Under the pieces are notes generated by a model that was not told where the DNA came from, ran no database searches, and saw only the letters and a program-made list of their open reading frames with translations. From assembly GCA_021155045.1 (NCBI GenBank), contig JAJNQB010000010.1, positions 62,001-126,000 on the forward strand: a stretch of 64,000 bases of DNA. Direction: 5' to 3'. This DNA comes from Arcticibacter sp. (lineage in GTDB: Bacteria; Bacteroidota; Bacteroidia; 2-12-FULL-35-15). Made by a program: the position numbers and the translations under genes. Shown here one piece after another: positions 26,282-34,170 of the stretch (positions within the stretch are counted from its first letter, which is position 1; each line of letters opens with the position of its first letter).

Positions 26282-29200
26282 TTATCGCAAAACAATTTTA
26301 ATTGTTTTTACTTCAGTATCAACTTTTAATTTAATAAAATAAATTCCTTTGCTTAGTTCAAGTGTTTTTGAATCTATCAGTAATTCTTGTTTCCCAGCAT
26401 TTTGAGAATTTTTATAAAGCAAAATTTGTTTTCCTAAAACATCAACTAAATTAATTTCAACATTCGAATGCTGTGTTAAAAAATAATTAATGGTTGAATT
26501 GTTTGTAAAAGGATTTGGATAAGCAGTTAATTGAAAATTGTTTTCTGAATTGTTGTTTATATTGGTTGGTGTTAAATCAACGGTTTGTCCATTGCTTGAA
26601 AAAACAGATGATTGCAATCCTGCTCCATTTTCAGCTTTTACACTAAAATAATAGGTTTGCCCATCTGTTAAACTTAATCCTGTATGGGTAACATTTGTGT
26701 TAAACCAGTTGTCTGTCCATGTAACAATATCGGTTGCTCCCGCTGTAGTTCCAATGGCGTACCAATAGCGTGCTATTGCTGAGTTGGTGTCCACAGAAGA
26801 ACTCCAGTTGGCAGAAAGTTGTATTGCTGAATTTGTGAATACAATATCTGCTCCTAAGCCATCATTAATGGTATCTGCTATTGATGGTGGAGTCCAATCA
26901 ATATTTAAATTGTGATAAAAAATGGCTGATAAATTTCCGGCAGTATCAGCACAGATAGATTTTATTTTTGCAGCAAAAGTTGTTGGATTTGGGTTTTGAA
27001 AACGGATATCATTTGTTGATGCAGAACCTACGGTTACATTTGCTGTCAAAGGATTTCTTGAACGATAAACTTTTAATTCGTTAATAGCAAAATTTGCATT
27101 TCCTGTTCTGAATGAAATTGCATTTCCACTTGCATAAGGCGAAGAATCTATCCAACTTGTGATAAAAGAATTATCTCTATACACAGAAATTTTTCCAGTG
27201 ATACGATCGTAAATTACTTTGTAATCATACCATTGTCCTGCAACGGTTGTTAGTGGAATATCAACAACGGGTGAACCAAAAACATCACTTACTACTTTAT
27301 AAATTTGAAGTTTAGCATCATCTACTCTAAACCAAACGAAATATGAATTTCCTCTATTGGTTAAGTTTCCGTTATCACAGAAAAAATGAAAACCTGCTCT
27401 CCTAGTTGTTCCTGCTCCATCAATTTTTCCATAAAATGCATATAAATATCTGTTTGATAAAGTTTGGTTGAGAGGAGCATAAATGTTTGTATTTCCTAAA
27501 GCTTCATCACTTTGATAAAGAGCCCCTGCGTTTATATTCCAAGAGCCTGTAACACTTGTCCAATCTGAATGTATAGCGTTATCAAAATTGTCTGCAAAAA
27601 ATCCATTATTATTATTTGCTCTCCATTCTGTTCCATTGTAATCAATTACTTGGTAATAACTTTTTTCTAAACCACTTCCGCCAACATTATCGGCATCAGT
27701 GAAATTAGCTGTAAAGTTTGTCGTTTCCCAAGCATTTGCAGTTGTTACTGTTGTTGTTGGAGGAGTGTTATCGATTGGTGGTGGAGGCGTTGCATTGCTC
27801 GTCCAGTTGGCCGCCCAGCCAGAGGCTACGGTTGCGCAATCACTTCTAAATTCAATTAATAAACTTCCACCGCTTGAGCTAACAGTGCCAGGGCTTGTTG
27901 TTCCGGTATAGGTTCCAATTAACGGTGCTGATGTAGTTGCTCCATCGTATATAAACAAATAATCCCAATTTGCTTCCACATTAAAACTTGTAAACGTTAA
28001 AGTAATGGAAGTTGCTCCAGCAGGCTGAATCAAGGTAAGTAATCGTTCATCATTTGAATAGTTTGCACCAGCACCACCACTATCATAATGATTTCCGCTT
28101 GCAGCTGAAACAGTATTTATAGTTGGGCTATTGTTTATCAATAAATAATATTTTGCCCAATTCCAATTTGGTCCAGGGTCGGTATGCGTTTGATTTGCGA
28201 ACATTTGATGCCCTTTTATTTTTGTACAATTTCCTAAAAGACAATTAGAATATCCTCCGGAGCAACCAGGTCCATAATATGTTCGTAATGGGTTAATTCC
28301 GTAACCACTAGAGCATATATCTCTTACTAATGCAGCAGAGCTATTATACATTGCATTGGTGTACCAAGAAGCAGTACTAATATAACCTTCATGTTCTAAG
28401 CCTATTGTATAAGGATTTTCAGAGCCAACATGCCAAGCTTTGCTTGATTCTAAAACCATTTGTGTTACTTGCCCATCACTTGAACGAAGAACGTAGTGAG
28501 CCGAAACACCTGCAGAACAGTTCTGAAACCAAGAAATACATCCAGCATAACTTCCTTGAACAGTATGTATTGTTACTGCAGAAATAGCTGTTCCGCTTCT
28601 TGAACTATAGTTACAGGATGCAGCAGGATTCCATAGTGCAGGAGGGTAGTCAGCCGACAAGGGGGATTTGTTTATAGAAGGTGAAAATAACAATCCACTT
28701 TTATTAAATACACTTTCATCTGTAACAGTTATGCTTTGAGAGCTTAATATTGTGAAATTATTTGCTCCGAATATTTTTGCATAATCAATTTCGTAATTAG
28801 GAAAATCATAATACTGCTGATAATCAACATTGCTTAAAAATTGTAAATAGCCGTATAATTGAGTGTTTAAAGCAAATTCTTGCCCGATAGTTTTCGAAGG
28901 TAATTCACTTAGCATGTTCAAAACAGGTATTTGAGCATCAATAGTGTTGTTTGTAATATTTAACTTTAGCTTTATAGCTTCATAAGCAGCAGCATAAGCT
29001 AAAATGTTTTTTTCTGGAGAATTTATTATTTCTTCAACTGAATAACCAGATAATGCAGCAACAATTTTAAGATTACTTCTAAAATAATTTTGCCCATCTA
29101 ACGTCAGCCCCATTACGCCATATGCATTTGGGATTCCAGCACAACTTTCGGATTGGGCTGATGCATGGATGATGTGTGCAAATCGAGTGTTGCAAAATGC

Positions 29201-29347
29201 TATAGATTCTAAAACTCCTTTGGGAATATTAGGATGTAGTGTATAGGCGTTTGCAAAATAATTCGAATATGAATTTTTAATTATTTCAGAACTATTTGAA
29301 TAAAAAGTAGAAAAAATAAAAGCAAAAATAAATAGCAGTTTTTTCAT
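26282..29347 (-). CDS. T9SS-exported N-acetylmuramoyl-L-alanine amidase with lysozyme-like N-domain, CUB and sorting domain
   Basis: Secreted protein of 1021 residues from the ATG at 29347 (signal peptide LLFIFAFIFSTFYSNSS). An ATG 39 bases upstream is disfavoured. Residues about 35-150 resemble a lytic-transglycosylase/lysozyme-like fold (IPKGVLESIAFCNTRFAH, AYGVMGLTL, NILAYAAAYEAIK). Residues about 255-400 are an Amidase_2 domain with zinc-ligand motifs AVTIHTVQGS and HTDPGPNWNWAKY and the conserved TIGLEHEGY. Then come a CUB domain, a lectin-like sandwich, a fibronectin-like part and a type A sorting domain (LTAYPNPFTNNSTINY). It should cut the peptide stem from peptidoglycan and perhaps the glycan too. 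The GH18 gene starts 13 bases downstream. Confidence 0.88.
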   Translation of the reverse strand: MKKLLFIFAFIFSTFYSNSSEIIKNSYSNYFANAYTLHPNIPKGVLESIAFCNTRFAHIIHASAQSESCAGIPNAYGVMGLTLDGQNYFRSNLKIVAALSGYSVEEIINSPEKNILAYAAAYEAIKLKLNITNNTIDAQIPVLNMLSELPSKTIGQEFALNTQLYGYLQFLSNVDYQQYYDFPNYEIDYAKIFGANNFTILSSQSITVTDESVFNKSGLLFSPSINKSPLSADYPPALWNPAASCNYSSRSGTAISAVTIHTVQGSYAGCISWFQNCSAGVSAHYVLRSSDGQVTQMVLESSKAWHVGSENPYTIGLEHEGYISTASWYTNAMYNSSAALVRDICSSGYGINPLRTYYGPGCSGGYSNCLLGNCTKIKGHQMFANQTHTDPGPNWNWAKYYLLINNSPTINTVSAASGNHYDSGGAGANYSNDERLLTLIQPAGATSITLTFTSFNVEANWDYLFIYDGATTSAPLIGTYTGTTSPGTVSSSGGSLLIEFRSDCATVASGWAANWTSNATPPPPIDNTPPTTTVTTANAWETTNFTANFTDADNVGGSGLEKSYYQVIDYNGTEWRANNNNGFFADNFDNAIHSDWTSVTGSWNINAGALYQSDEALGNTNIYAPLNQTLSNRYLYAFYGKIDGAGTTRRAGFHFFCDNGNLTNRGNSYFVWFRVDDAKLQIYKVVSDVFGSPVVDIPLTTVAGQWYDYKVIYDRITGKISVYRDNSFITSWIDSSPYASGNAISFRTGNANFAINELKVYRSRNPLTANVTVGSASTNDIRFQNPNPTTFAAKIKSICADTAGNLSAIFYHNLNIDWTPPSIADTINDGLGADIVFTNSAIQLSANWSSSVDTNSAIARYWYAIGTTAGATDIVTWTDNWFNTNVTHTGLSLTDGQTYYFSVKAENGAGLQSSVFSSNGQTVDLTPTNINNNSENNFQLTAYPNPFTNNSTINYFLTQHSNVEINLVDVLGKQILLYKNSQNAGKQELLIDSKTLELSKGIYFIKLKVDTEVKTIKIVLR

Positions 29348-29392
29348 AAAGTAGTAGTTTTTTGTTTGATAAGTAAATGTAAGCAAAAAATA

Positions 29393-29423
29393 AAAAAGCC
29401 ACGAATAAAATTCGTGGCTTTTT
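29393..29423 (-). terminator. rho-independent terminator of the mscL-DUF3078 unit
   Basis: A 14-base-pair stem (aaaaagccacgaat and its complement) with loop aaa is followed on the minus strand by a T-rich run. It lies 17 bases after the DUF3078 stop codon and just upstream of the amidase gene. Confidence 0.9.
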
Positions 29424-29439
29424 GAAAAAATAGTTTCAA

Positions 29440-30411
29440 TTAATTATTTTTTTTATCTCCGAATTTATAAGACAAGCCAATTGCTAAAACTTGTTTGAAT
29501 TGTAAACGAGGGCCAACGCCTTCTGTAGTTGTCCCATTTTCCGTTCTTTTTACTGGAACTGGAATATCGTGATCATAAATTAAATTTGTGGAAATGCTGG
29601 CAGAAATAAATTTATTTATTTTCATATTAAGCATGTTTTCCCACATTACATCAATATTTTGAGGCCTGTCCATATAATTACTAAAGAGCTCTAGTTTTGT
29701 CCCGTATATTACATTTTTTAAAATTTCTTTTTTGTATGTGAATTTTAGATAGCCTCCAAATTCGGAACGAACTTTATTTCCAAACTCTACTTTTTGATAT
29801 ATTCCAAAGACAGTATCATATTTTGCAGCTTGAACGCCATAAGCTCCAGCATCTGCCAATCGTTGGTTATTTACAATTGTGGTTTTAGATGTTACTGGAG
29901 AAATGAAAACATTAAAACTATTATCTGAAGATTTATAATCTAAACCTATTGATCCTATTACATAACCAGGAGCTAAAAAATGCGATACAACAGTTGAATC
30001 GTCAGGTAAATTATATCCATTATCAAATTGGCTTTTAAAATTGACAAGCGCTGAATAATACCAATGTTTGTAAAATGCATAGCGACCAGCTTTGGATGTG
30101 AAATCTATTTTATCTTCATTCTTCCTGAATTTTGATGTTCCTGATTGTAGCAAGCCATAGCCTAAATCAATATTATTATCCCATCTTAAATTACCTTTTT
30201 TGTAATTCGAAAATAAATTTAACATGCCTGAAGCAGAAACAGCATTTTCTCCACCAGCAGCCCAATTTGTAAAACTAGATTGTGTAAAATTTATGGACAT
30301 CATTCCTCCTTTTGTCCAATTAGGAACGGGTTTTAAGGTGTCTGTTGTTTGTGAAAAAAAGATAGTTGAAGTAAATAACAATACAGATGTAATTAAAATT
30401 ATTTTTTTCAT
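29440..30411 (-). CDS. DUF3078 outer-membrane protein
   Basis: Exported protein of 323 residues with signal peptide IILITSVLLFTSTIFFSQ. The start of the mature part (WTKGGMMSINFTQSSFTNWAAGGENAVSASGMLNL) and the following barrel-like strands (NLRWDNNIDLGYGLLQSGTSKFRKNEDKIDF) are characteristic of DUF3078, a Bacteroidota family predicted to form an outer-membrane beta-barrel of unknown function. The C-terminus ends in a strand-like LAIGLSYKFG. It starts 4 bases after the mscL stop codon, so the two are co-transcribed. This pairing may hint at an envelope or osmotic-stress role, but that is inference. Confidence 0.88.
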   Translation of the reverse strand: MKKIILITSVLLFTSTIFFSQTTDTLKPVPNWTKGGMMSINFTQSSFTNWAAGGENAVSASGMLNLFSNYKKGNLRWDNNIDLGYGLLQSGTSKFRKNEDKIDFTSKAGRYAFYKHWYYSALVNFKSQFDNGYNLPDDSTVVSHFLAPGYVIGSIGLDYKSSDNSFNVFISPVTSKTTIVNNQRLADAGAYGVQAAKYDTVFGIYQKVEFGNKVRSEFGGYLKFTYKKEILKNVIYGTKLELFSNYMDRPQNIDVMWENMLNMKINKFISASISTNLIYDHDIPVPVKRTENGTTTEGVGPRLQFKQVLAIGLSYKFGDKKNN

Positions 30412-30415
30412 ATTT

Positions 30416-30805
30416 CTATTTTTTTAATAAATCTCTAATTTCCGAAAGTAATTGTTCTTGTGTTGGCCCGACAGGAGGAGCTTCTGCTTTTTCTTTTGCT
30501 TCCGCTTTTTTCTTTGCAACATTTATTGCTTTTATTACTATAAACAATGCAAATGCAACTATGATAAACGAAATAATTTGTGAAATAAAATTCCCGTATT
30601 TAATAGCTGTTCCTGGTATTACTAGTTGTGTTAAATCAGCTAGATGGGCTGTTTTTAGAGCAGGAGTTAATATTGCAGGAGTTATGATGTCGTCAACTAG
30701 CGATTTTACTATTCCTTGAAAAGCGCTTCCTATAACAATACCTACGGCTAAATCAATTACGCTCCCACGCATTGCAAATTCTTTAAATTCTTTTAACATT
30801 CCCAT
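30416..30805 (-). CDS. mscL: large-conductance mechanosensitive channel MscL
   Basis: Homopentameric inner-membrane safety valve of 129 residues. The N-terminal amphipathic helix and first transmembrane helix match the family closely: KEFKEFAMRGSVIDLAVGIVIG, then FQGIVKSLVDDIITP. The second helix is FISQIISFIIVAFALFIVIKAINV and the C-terminal bundle begins QEQLLSEIRDLLKK. It opens under membrane tension during osmotic downshock. The upstream icd terminator ends only about 25 bases before the start codon, so transcription must either begin within that short gap or read through from icd. Confidence 0.97.
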   Translation of the reverse strand: MGMLKEFKEFAMRGSVIDLAVGIVIGSAFQGIVKSLVDDIITPAILTPALKTAHLADLTQLVIPGTAIKYGNFISQIISFIIVAFALFIVIKAINVAKKKAEAKEKAEAPPVGPTQEQLLSEIRDLLKK

Positions 30806-30830
30806 GTTTTATTGTTTTTTAGTTTGGTAA

Positions 30831-30868
30831 AAAAACAAAGACGCACTTGTTGGTGCGTCTTTGTTTTT
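30831..30868 (-). terminator. rho-independent terminator of icd
   Basis: A 16-base-pair stem (aaaaacaaagacgcac and its complement) with a 6-base loop has A and T tracts on both arms. It sits 13 bases after the icd stop codon, between icd and mscL. Confidence 0.92.
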
Positions 30869-30881
30869 AATAAGTGTTTTT

Positions 30882-32114
30882 TTATTTTTTCAATTTCGCT
30901 TTTAAGTTTTCATCTAAAGCTGTCAAAAATTCTTCTGTATATAAATAATGCTCACCATGATTTACTTTATTACCGTGAATACAAACGGCTAAATCTTTTG
31001 TCATTTTTCCGCTTTCAACAGTTTCGATACAAACTTGTTCTAAAGCTTGACAGAAGTTAATTAATTCTGGGTTGTTATCTAATTTTCCGCGAAATTCTAA
31101 CCCTCTCGTCCATGCAAAAATAGATGCAATTGGATTTGTAGAAGTAGGTTTTCCTGCTTGGTGATCACGATAGTGGCGTGTTACTGTTCCGTGAGCAGCT
31201 TCTGCTTCCATTGTTTTTCCATCTGGAGTTACTAGAACAGATGTCATTAATCCTAAAGAGCCAAATCCTTGAGCTACGGTATCTGATTGAACATCGCCAT
31301 CATAATTTTTACAAGCCCAAACAAAGTTTCCATTCCATTTTAACGCGGAAGCAACCATATCATCAATTAAGCGGTGCTCATAAACTATTCCAGCAGCTTC
31401 AAATTTTGTTTTGTAATCTTTTTGATAAATTTCTTCAAAAATATCTTTGAAGCGACCGTCATATTTTTTTAAGATGGTATTTTTTGTAGATAGATATAAG
31501 GGCCATTTTTTTGCTAATGCAGTATTAAAACATGAGTGAGCAAATCCTTTGATTGATTCATCCGTATTGTACATGGTTAATGCAACTCCATCACCCTTAA
31601 AATTAAACACTTCAAATGATTGAGGAGTACTTCCATCTTCAGGAGTAAAACTCACTGTCAATTTTCCTTTTCCTTTTGTTACAAAATCAGTAGCACGGTA
31701 TTGATCTCCAAAAGCATGTCGTCCAATGCATATTGGAGCAGTCCAATTTGGAACTAAACGAGGAACATTTTTACAAACGATAGGCTCGCGGAAAACAGTT
31801 CCATCCAAAATATTACGGATTGTACCATTTGGCGACTTCCACATTTGTTTTAATTTGAATTCTTCAACTCGTTGTTCATCTGGAGTGATAGTAGCACATT
31901 TGATACCTACATTATATTTTTTAATTGCTTCAGCAGCATCTATTGTTACTTGATCGTTTGTTTCATCTCGGTATTCAACGCCTAAGTCATAATATTTGAT
32001 GTCCAATTCAAGATAAGGTAAAATCAACTTATCTTTAATGAATTTCCAAATGATGCGAGTCATTTCATCACCATCTAATTCAACCACGGGGTTGGCTACT
32101 TTAATTTTGCTCAT
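30882..32114 (-). CDS. icd: NADP-dependent isocitrate dehydrogenase (eukaryotic/IDH1 type)
   Basis: TCA-cycle enzyme that oxidises isocitrate to 2-oxoglutarate with NADP. The 410-residue length and sequence match the homodimeric type II IDH resembling mitochondrial IDH: NPVVELDGDEMTRIIW, KSPNGTIRNILDGTVFREPI, and the metal/substrate segment YDGDVQSDTVAQGFGSLGLM. The NADP-binding EAAHGTVTRHYRDHQAG is also present. It supports an oxidative TCA cycle. A promoter-like CTTG-N20-TAGTTTTG lies about 50 bases upstream. A strong terminator follows the gene. Confidence 0.97.
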   Translation of the reverse strand: MSKIKVANPVVELDGDEMTRIIWKFIKDKLILPYLELDIKYYDLGVEYRDETNDQVTIDAAEAIKKYNVGIKCATITPDEQRVEEFKLKQMWKSPNGTIRNILDGTVFREPIVCKNVPRLVPNWTAPICIGRHAFGDQYRATDFVTKGKGKLTVSFTPEDGSTPQSFEVFNFKGDGVALTMYNTDESIKGFAHSCFNTALAKKWPLYLSTKNTILKKYDGRFKDIFEEIYQKDYKTKFEAAGIVYEHRLIDDMVASALKWNGNFVWACKNYDGDVQSDTVAQGFGSLGLMTSVLVTPDGKTMEAEAAHGTVTRHYRDHQAGKPTSTNPIASIFAWTRGLEFRGKLDNNPELINFCQALEQVCIETVESGKMTKDLAVCIHGNKVNHGEHYLYTEEFLTALDENLKAKLKK

Positions 32115-32161
32115 AATAATAATATTTGTTTAGTATTTATTAATTCTTTTTTTGAGAGGCA

Positions 32162-32193
32162 CAAAACTACATAAATTGATTGAAATCAGCAAG
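32162..32193 (-). promoter_or_regulatory. Bacteroidota-type promoter for icd
   Basis: On the minus strand there is CTTG, 20 bases, then TAGTTTTG, matching TTTG-N19-21-TAnnTTTG with one mismatch. It predicts a leader of about 45 bases. Confidence 0.6.
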
Positions 32194-32282
32194 TAAGGAA
32201 AGTTTGAACTATTTAATTTTTTTTATCATTAAACTTTTTGGTATCTTTTTTGTCCAATATCTATAAATTAATAATTAAAGCC

Positions 32283-33458
32283 ATGAAAAAAATAGTTTTT
32301 ATATCCGTTTTAATGATGAGTTGTTTTGTTGTTAAAAACAGTTTTTCGCAATCAATCAATAAGGCAGACTCTTTAGGTTTGCCGGGGGATAACTTAAATT
32401 TATATTCTGTTTTAGATTTATTTCAGCAATGTGCAACGTTCGAAGAATTTGAAAAAAAGTTAAATCAGGAAGATTCTAAAATAAATAATTTGGATTTGAA
32501 TAATGATAGTAAAACAGACTACATTAAAGTAATTGATAATAAAAATGGAGATAATCATGCCGTTGTGTTACAGGTTCCGGTGAATGAAAAAGAGAATCAA
32601 GATGTGGCTGTTATTGAAATTGAAAAAGATAAAGATGGAAAATATATGGTTCAAATTGTTGGTAATGAAGATTTGTATGGCAAAGATTATATTGTTGAAC
32701 CGAAGGAAAACGACTCAAATGAAAAACAAGTTACTGAAACTCCAATCCCAAAATCAAGAGATGAAAATATTTCTTCTTCTGATGGGAAAACGGTTATCAT
32801 AAATAATAACACTACCAATAATTATTCAACGCCTAATAATCGCGTTTATGTTTCTGTTGGTTATTGGCCAATTGTTAGGCATATTTATTCTCCTGTATAT
32901 GTAGTATATGTTTCTCCTTGGTATTGGCATTACTATCCAACATGGTGGAGCCCATGGAATACTTGGTATTGGCATCGCTATTATTGGCATCATCATCATT
33001 ATCATAACCACTATTATGGACATTATCATCGCGCGCCAATTTATAGAAATCCGAATACACATACATTTTATGGACAACGAAAATCTTCATCAATGCTTGT
33101 TTCAGAAAATAGAACAAAAGGAACTTATATTAAAACGTATGATTCGCCCAATAAAGGAAAACCAGTTACAACGAACCCTGCATTTAAACCAACTAAAACA
33201 GATACAAAACCTGTTTTGAAGCCCAATAACGGCAAGCCAGTAAACTCAAACATTAAAACAGAACCTAAAACAAATTATAACAAAGTTGAGCCGAAAAGTA
33301 ATGGAAAGCCTCAAATGAAGCCAACAGATAATACTCCGAAGCAAAAACCCAATATGATGAAACCACAGAGTAAACCAAACTCACCTGCGGTAAAACCTCA
33401 ACAACGACCAAATAATTCAAAACCTCAACAACAAAGTCAAGGACCAAGAAAAAAATAA
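32283..33458 (+). CDS. exported protein with His/Trp/Tyr-rich segment and Lys/Pro-rich tail
   Basis: I do not recognise a named family. The start is set at the ATG at 32283, because MKKIVFISVLMMSCFVVKNSFSQ is a signal peptide. An ATG 45 bases upstream gives an unlikely extension. The protein is 391 residues. Residues about 30-145 form a compact acidic domain (LGLPGDNLNLYSVLDLFQQC, LDLNNDSKTDYIKVID). Residues about 185-255 are extremely rich in Trp, Tyr and His (SPWYWHYYPTWWSPW and a HHHHYHNHYYGHYH run). The last 120 residues are a Lys/Pro/Asn/Gln low-complexity tail. The histidine cluster could bind metal, and the tail could span or bind the wall. Both are inference. Confidence 0.75.
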   Translation: MKKIVFISVLMMSCFVVKNSFSQSINKADSLGLPGDNLNLYSVLDLFQQCATFEEFEKKLNQEDSKINNLDLNNDSKTDYIKVIDNKNGDNHAVVLQVPVNEKENQDVAVIEIEKDKDGKYMVQIVGNEDLYGKDYIVEPKENDSNEKQVTETPIPKSRDENISSSDGKTVIINNNTTNNYSTPNNRVYVSVGYWPIVRHIYSPVYVVYVSPWYWHYYPTWWSPWNTWYWHRYYWHHHHYHNHYYGHYHRAPIYRNPNTHTFYGQRKSSSMLVSENRTKGTYIKTYDSPNKGKPVTTNPAFKPTKTDTKPVLKPNNGKPVNSNIKTEPKTNYNKVEPKSNGKPQMKPTDNTPKQKPNMMKPQSKPNSPAVKPQQRPNNSKPQQQSQGPRKK

Positions 33459-33462
33459 GGAA

Positions 33463-33492
33463 TTTGTGAATAATTTTATTCAATTAACTTTG
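33463..33492 (+). promoter_or_regulatory. Bacteroidota-type promoter for nth
   Basis: TTTG, 18 bases, then TAACTTTG, a full -7 match with a spacer one base shorter than usual. The ATG of nth is 24 bases further. Confidence 0.6.
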
Positions 33493-33515
33493 AAATTCGA
33501 TTCTCAAAAATTAAG

Positions 33516-34166
33516 ATGAATAAAAAAGAACGTTTTGAAAAGATTATTAATTATTTTACTGAGCATCAACCAATAGCTGAAACGGAATTAAATTATTCTA
33601 ATCCATACGAGTTATTGGTTGCTGTTATTTTATCTGCTCAATGTACAGATAAAAGAGTGAACATGGTTACTCCGAATTTATTTAAAACTTTTCCTAAACC
33701 AGAAATAATGGCTGAGGTAAGTAGCGATGAAGTTTTTCAATATATCAGAAGTATAAGCTATCCAAACAATAAAGCAAAACATTTGGTTGGTATGGCAAAA
33801 ATGCTTGTAGATGAATTTGATGGAGTGGTTCCGAGTGATATTAATTTGTTGCAAAAGTTACCAGGTGTAGGAAGAAAAACGGCTAATGTTATTGCTTCTG
33901 TTGTTTACGACAAGCCTGCAATGGCAGTTGATACACATGTTTTTAGAGTTTCAGCTCGATTGGGTTTAACTATTAACGCTAAAACACCACTAGAAACAGA
34001 AAAACAATTGGTAAAATATATTCCTGAAAATAAAATTGCGGTGGCTCATCATTGGTTGATATTGCATGGGAGATACGTTTGCATGGCAAGAAACCCGCAA
34101 TGTGCTGAATGTAAATTAAAAGATTGGTGTAAATATTTCGAAAACTTGCAAAAAATAAAAAGATAA
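33516..34166 (+). CDS. nth: endonuclease III (DNA glycosylase/AP lyase)
   Basis: Base-excision-repair enzyme of 216 residues that removes oxidised pyrimidines and cleaves the abasic site. The helix-hairpin-helix LPGVGRKTANVIA contains the catalytic Lys at 121, and AVDTHVFRV contains the catalytic Asp at 139. The C-terminal iron-sulfur cluster has the full C-x6-C-x2-C-x5-C spacing (C189, C196, C199, C205). The convergent gene downstream stops 4 bases from this stop codon. A good promoter lies directly upstream. Confidence 0.97.
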   Translation: MNKKERFEKIINYFTEHQPIAETELNYSNPYELLVAVILSAQCTDKRVNMVTPNLFKTFPKPEIMAEVSSDEVFQYIRSISYPNNKAKHLVGMAKMLVDEFDGVVPSDINLLQKLPGVGRKTANVIASVVYDKPAMAVDTHVFRVSARLGLTINAKTPLETEKQLVKYIPENKIAVAHHWLILHGRYVCMARNPQCAECKLKDWCKYFENLQKIKR

Positions 34167-34170
34167 AAAT

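Noticed and set aside
26269..26295. Upstream start of the GH18 gene at 26295
   Set aside because: It would add nine polar residues before an otherwise ideal signal peptide.
32826..33219. Overlapping His/Ile/Met-rich open frames on both strands around the aromatic block
   Set aside because: They are by-products of the repetitive tgg/tat/cat codons of the real gene.
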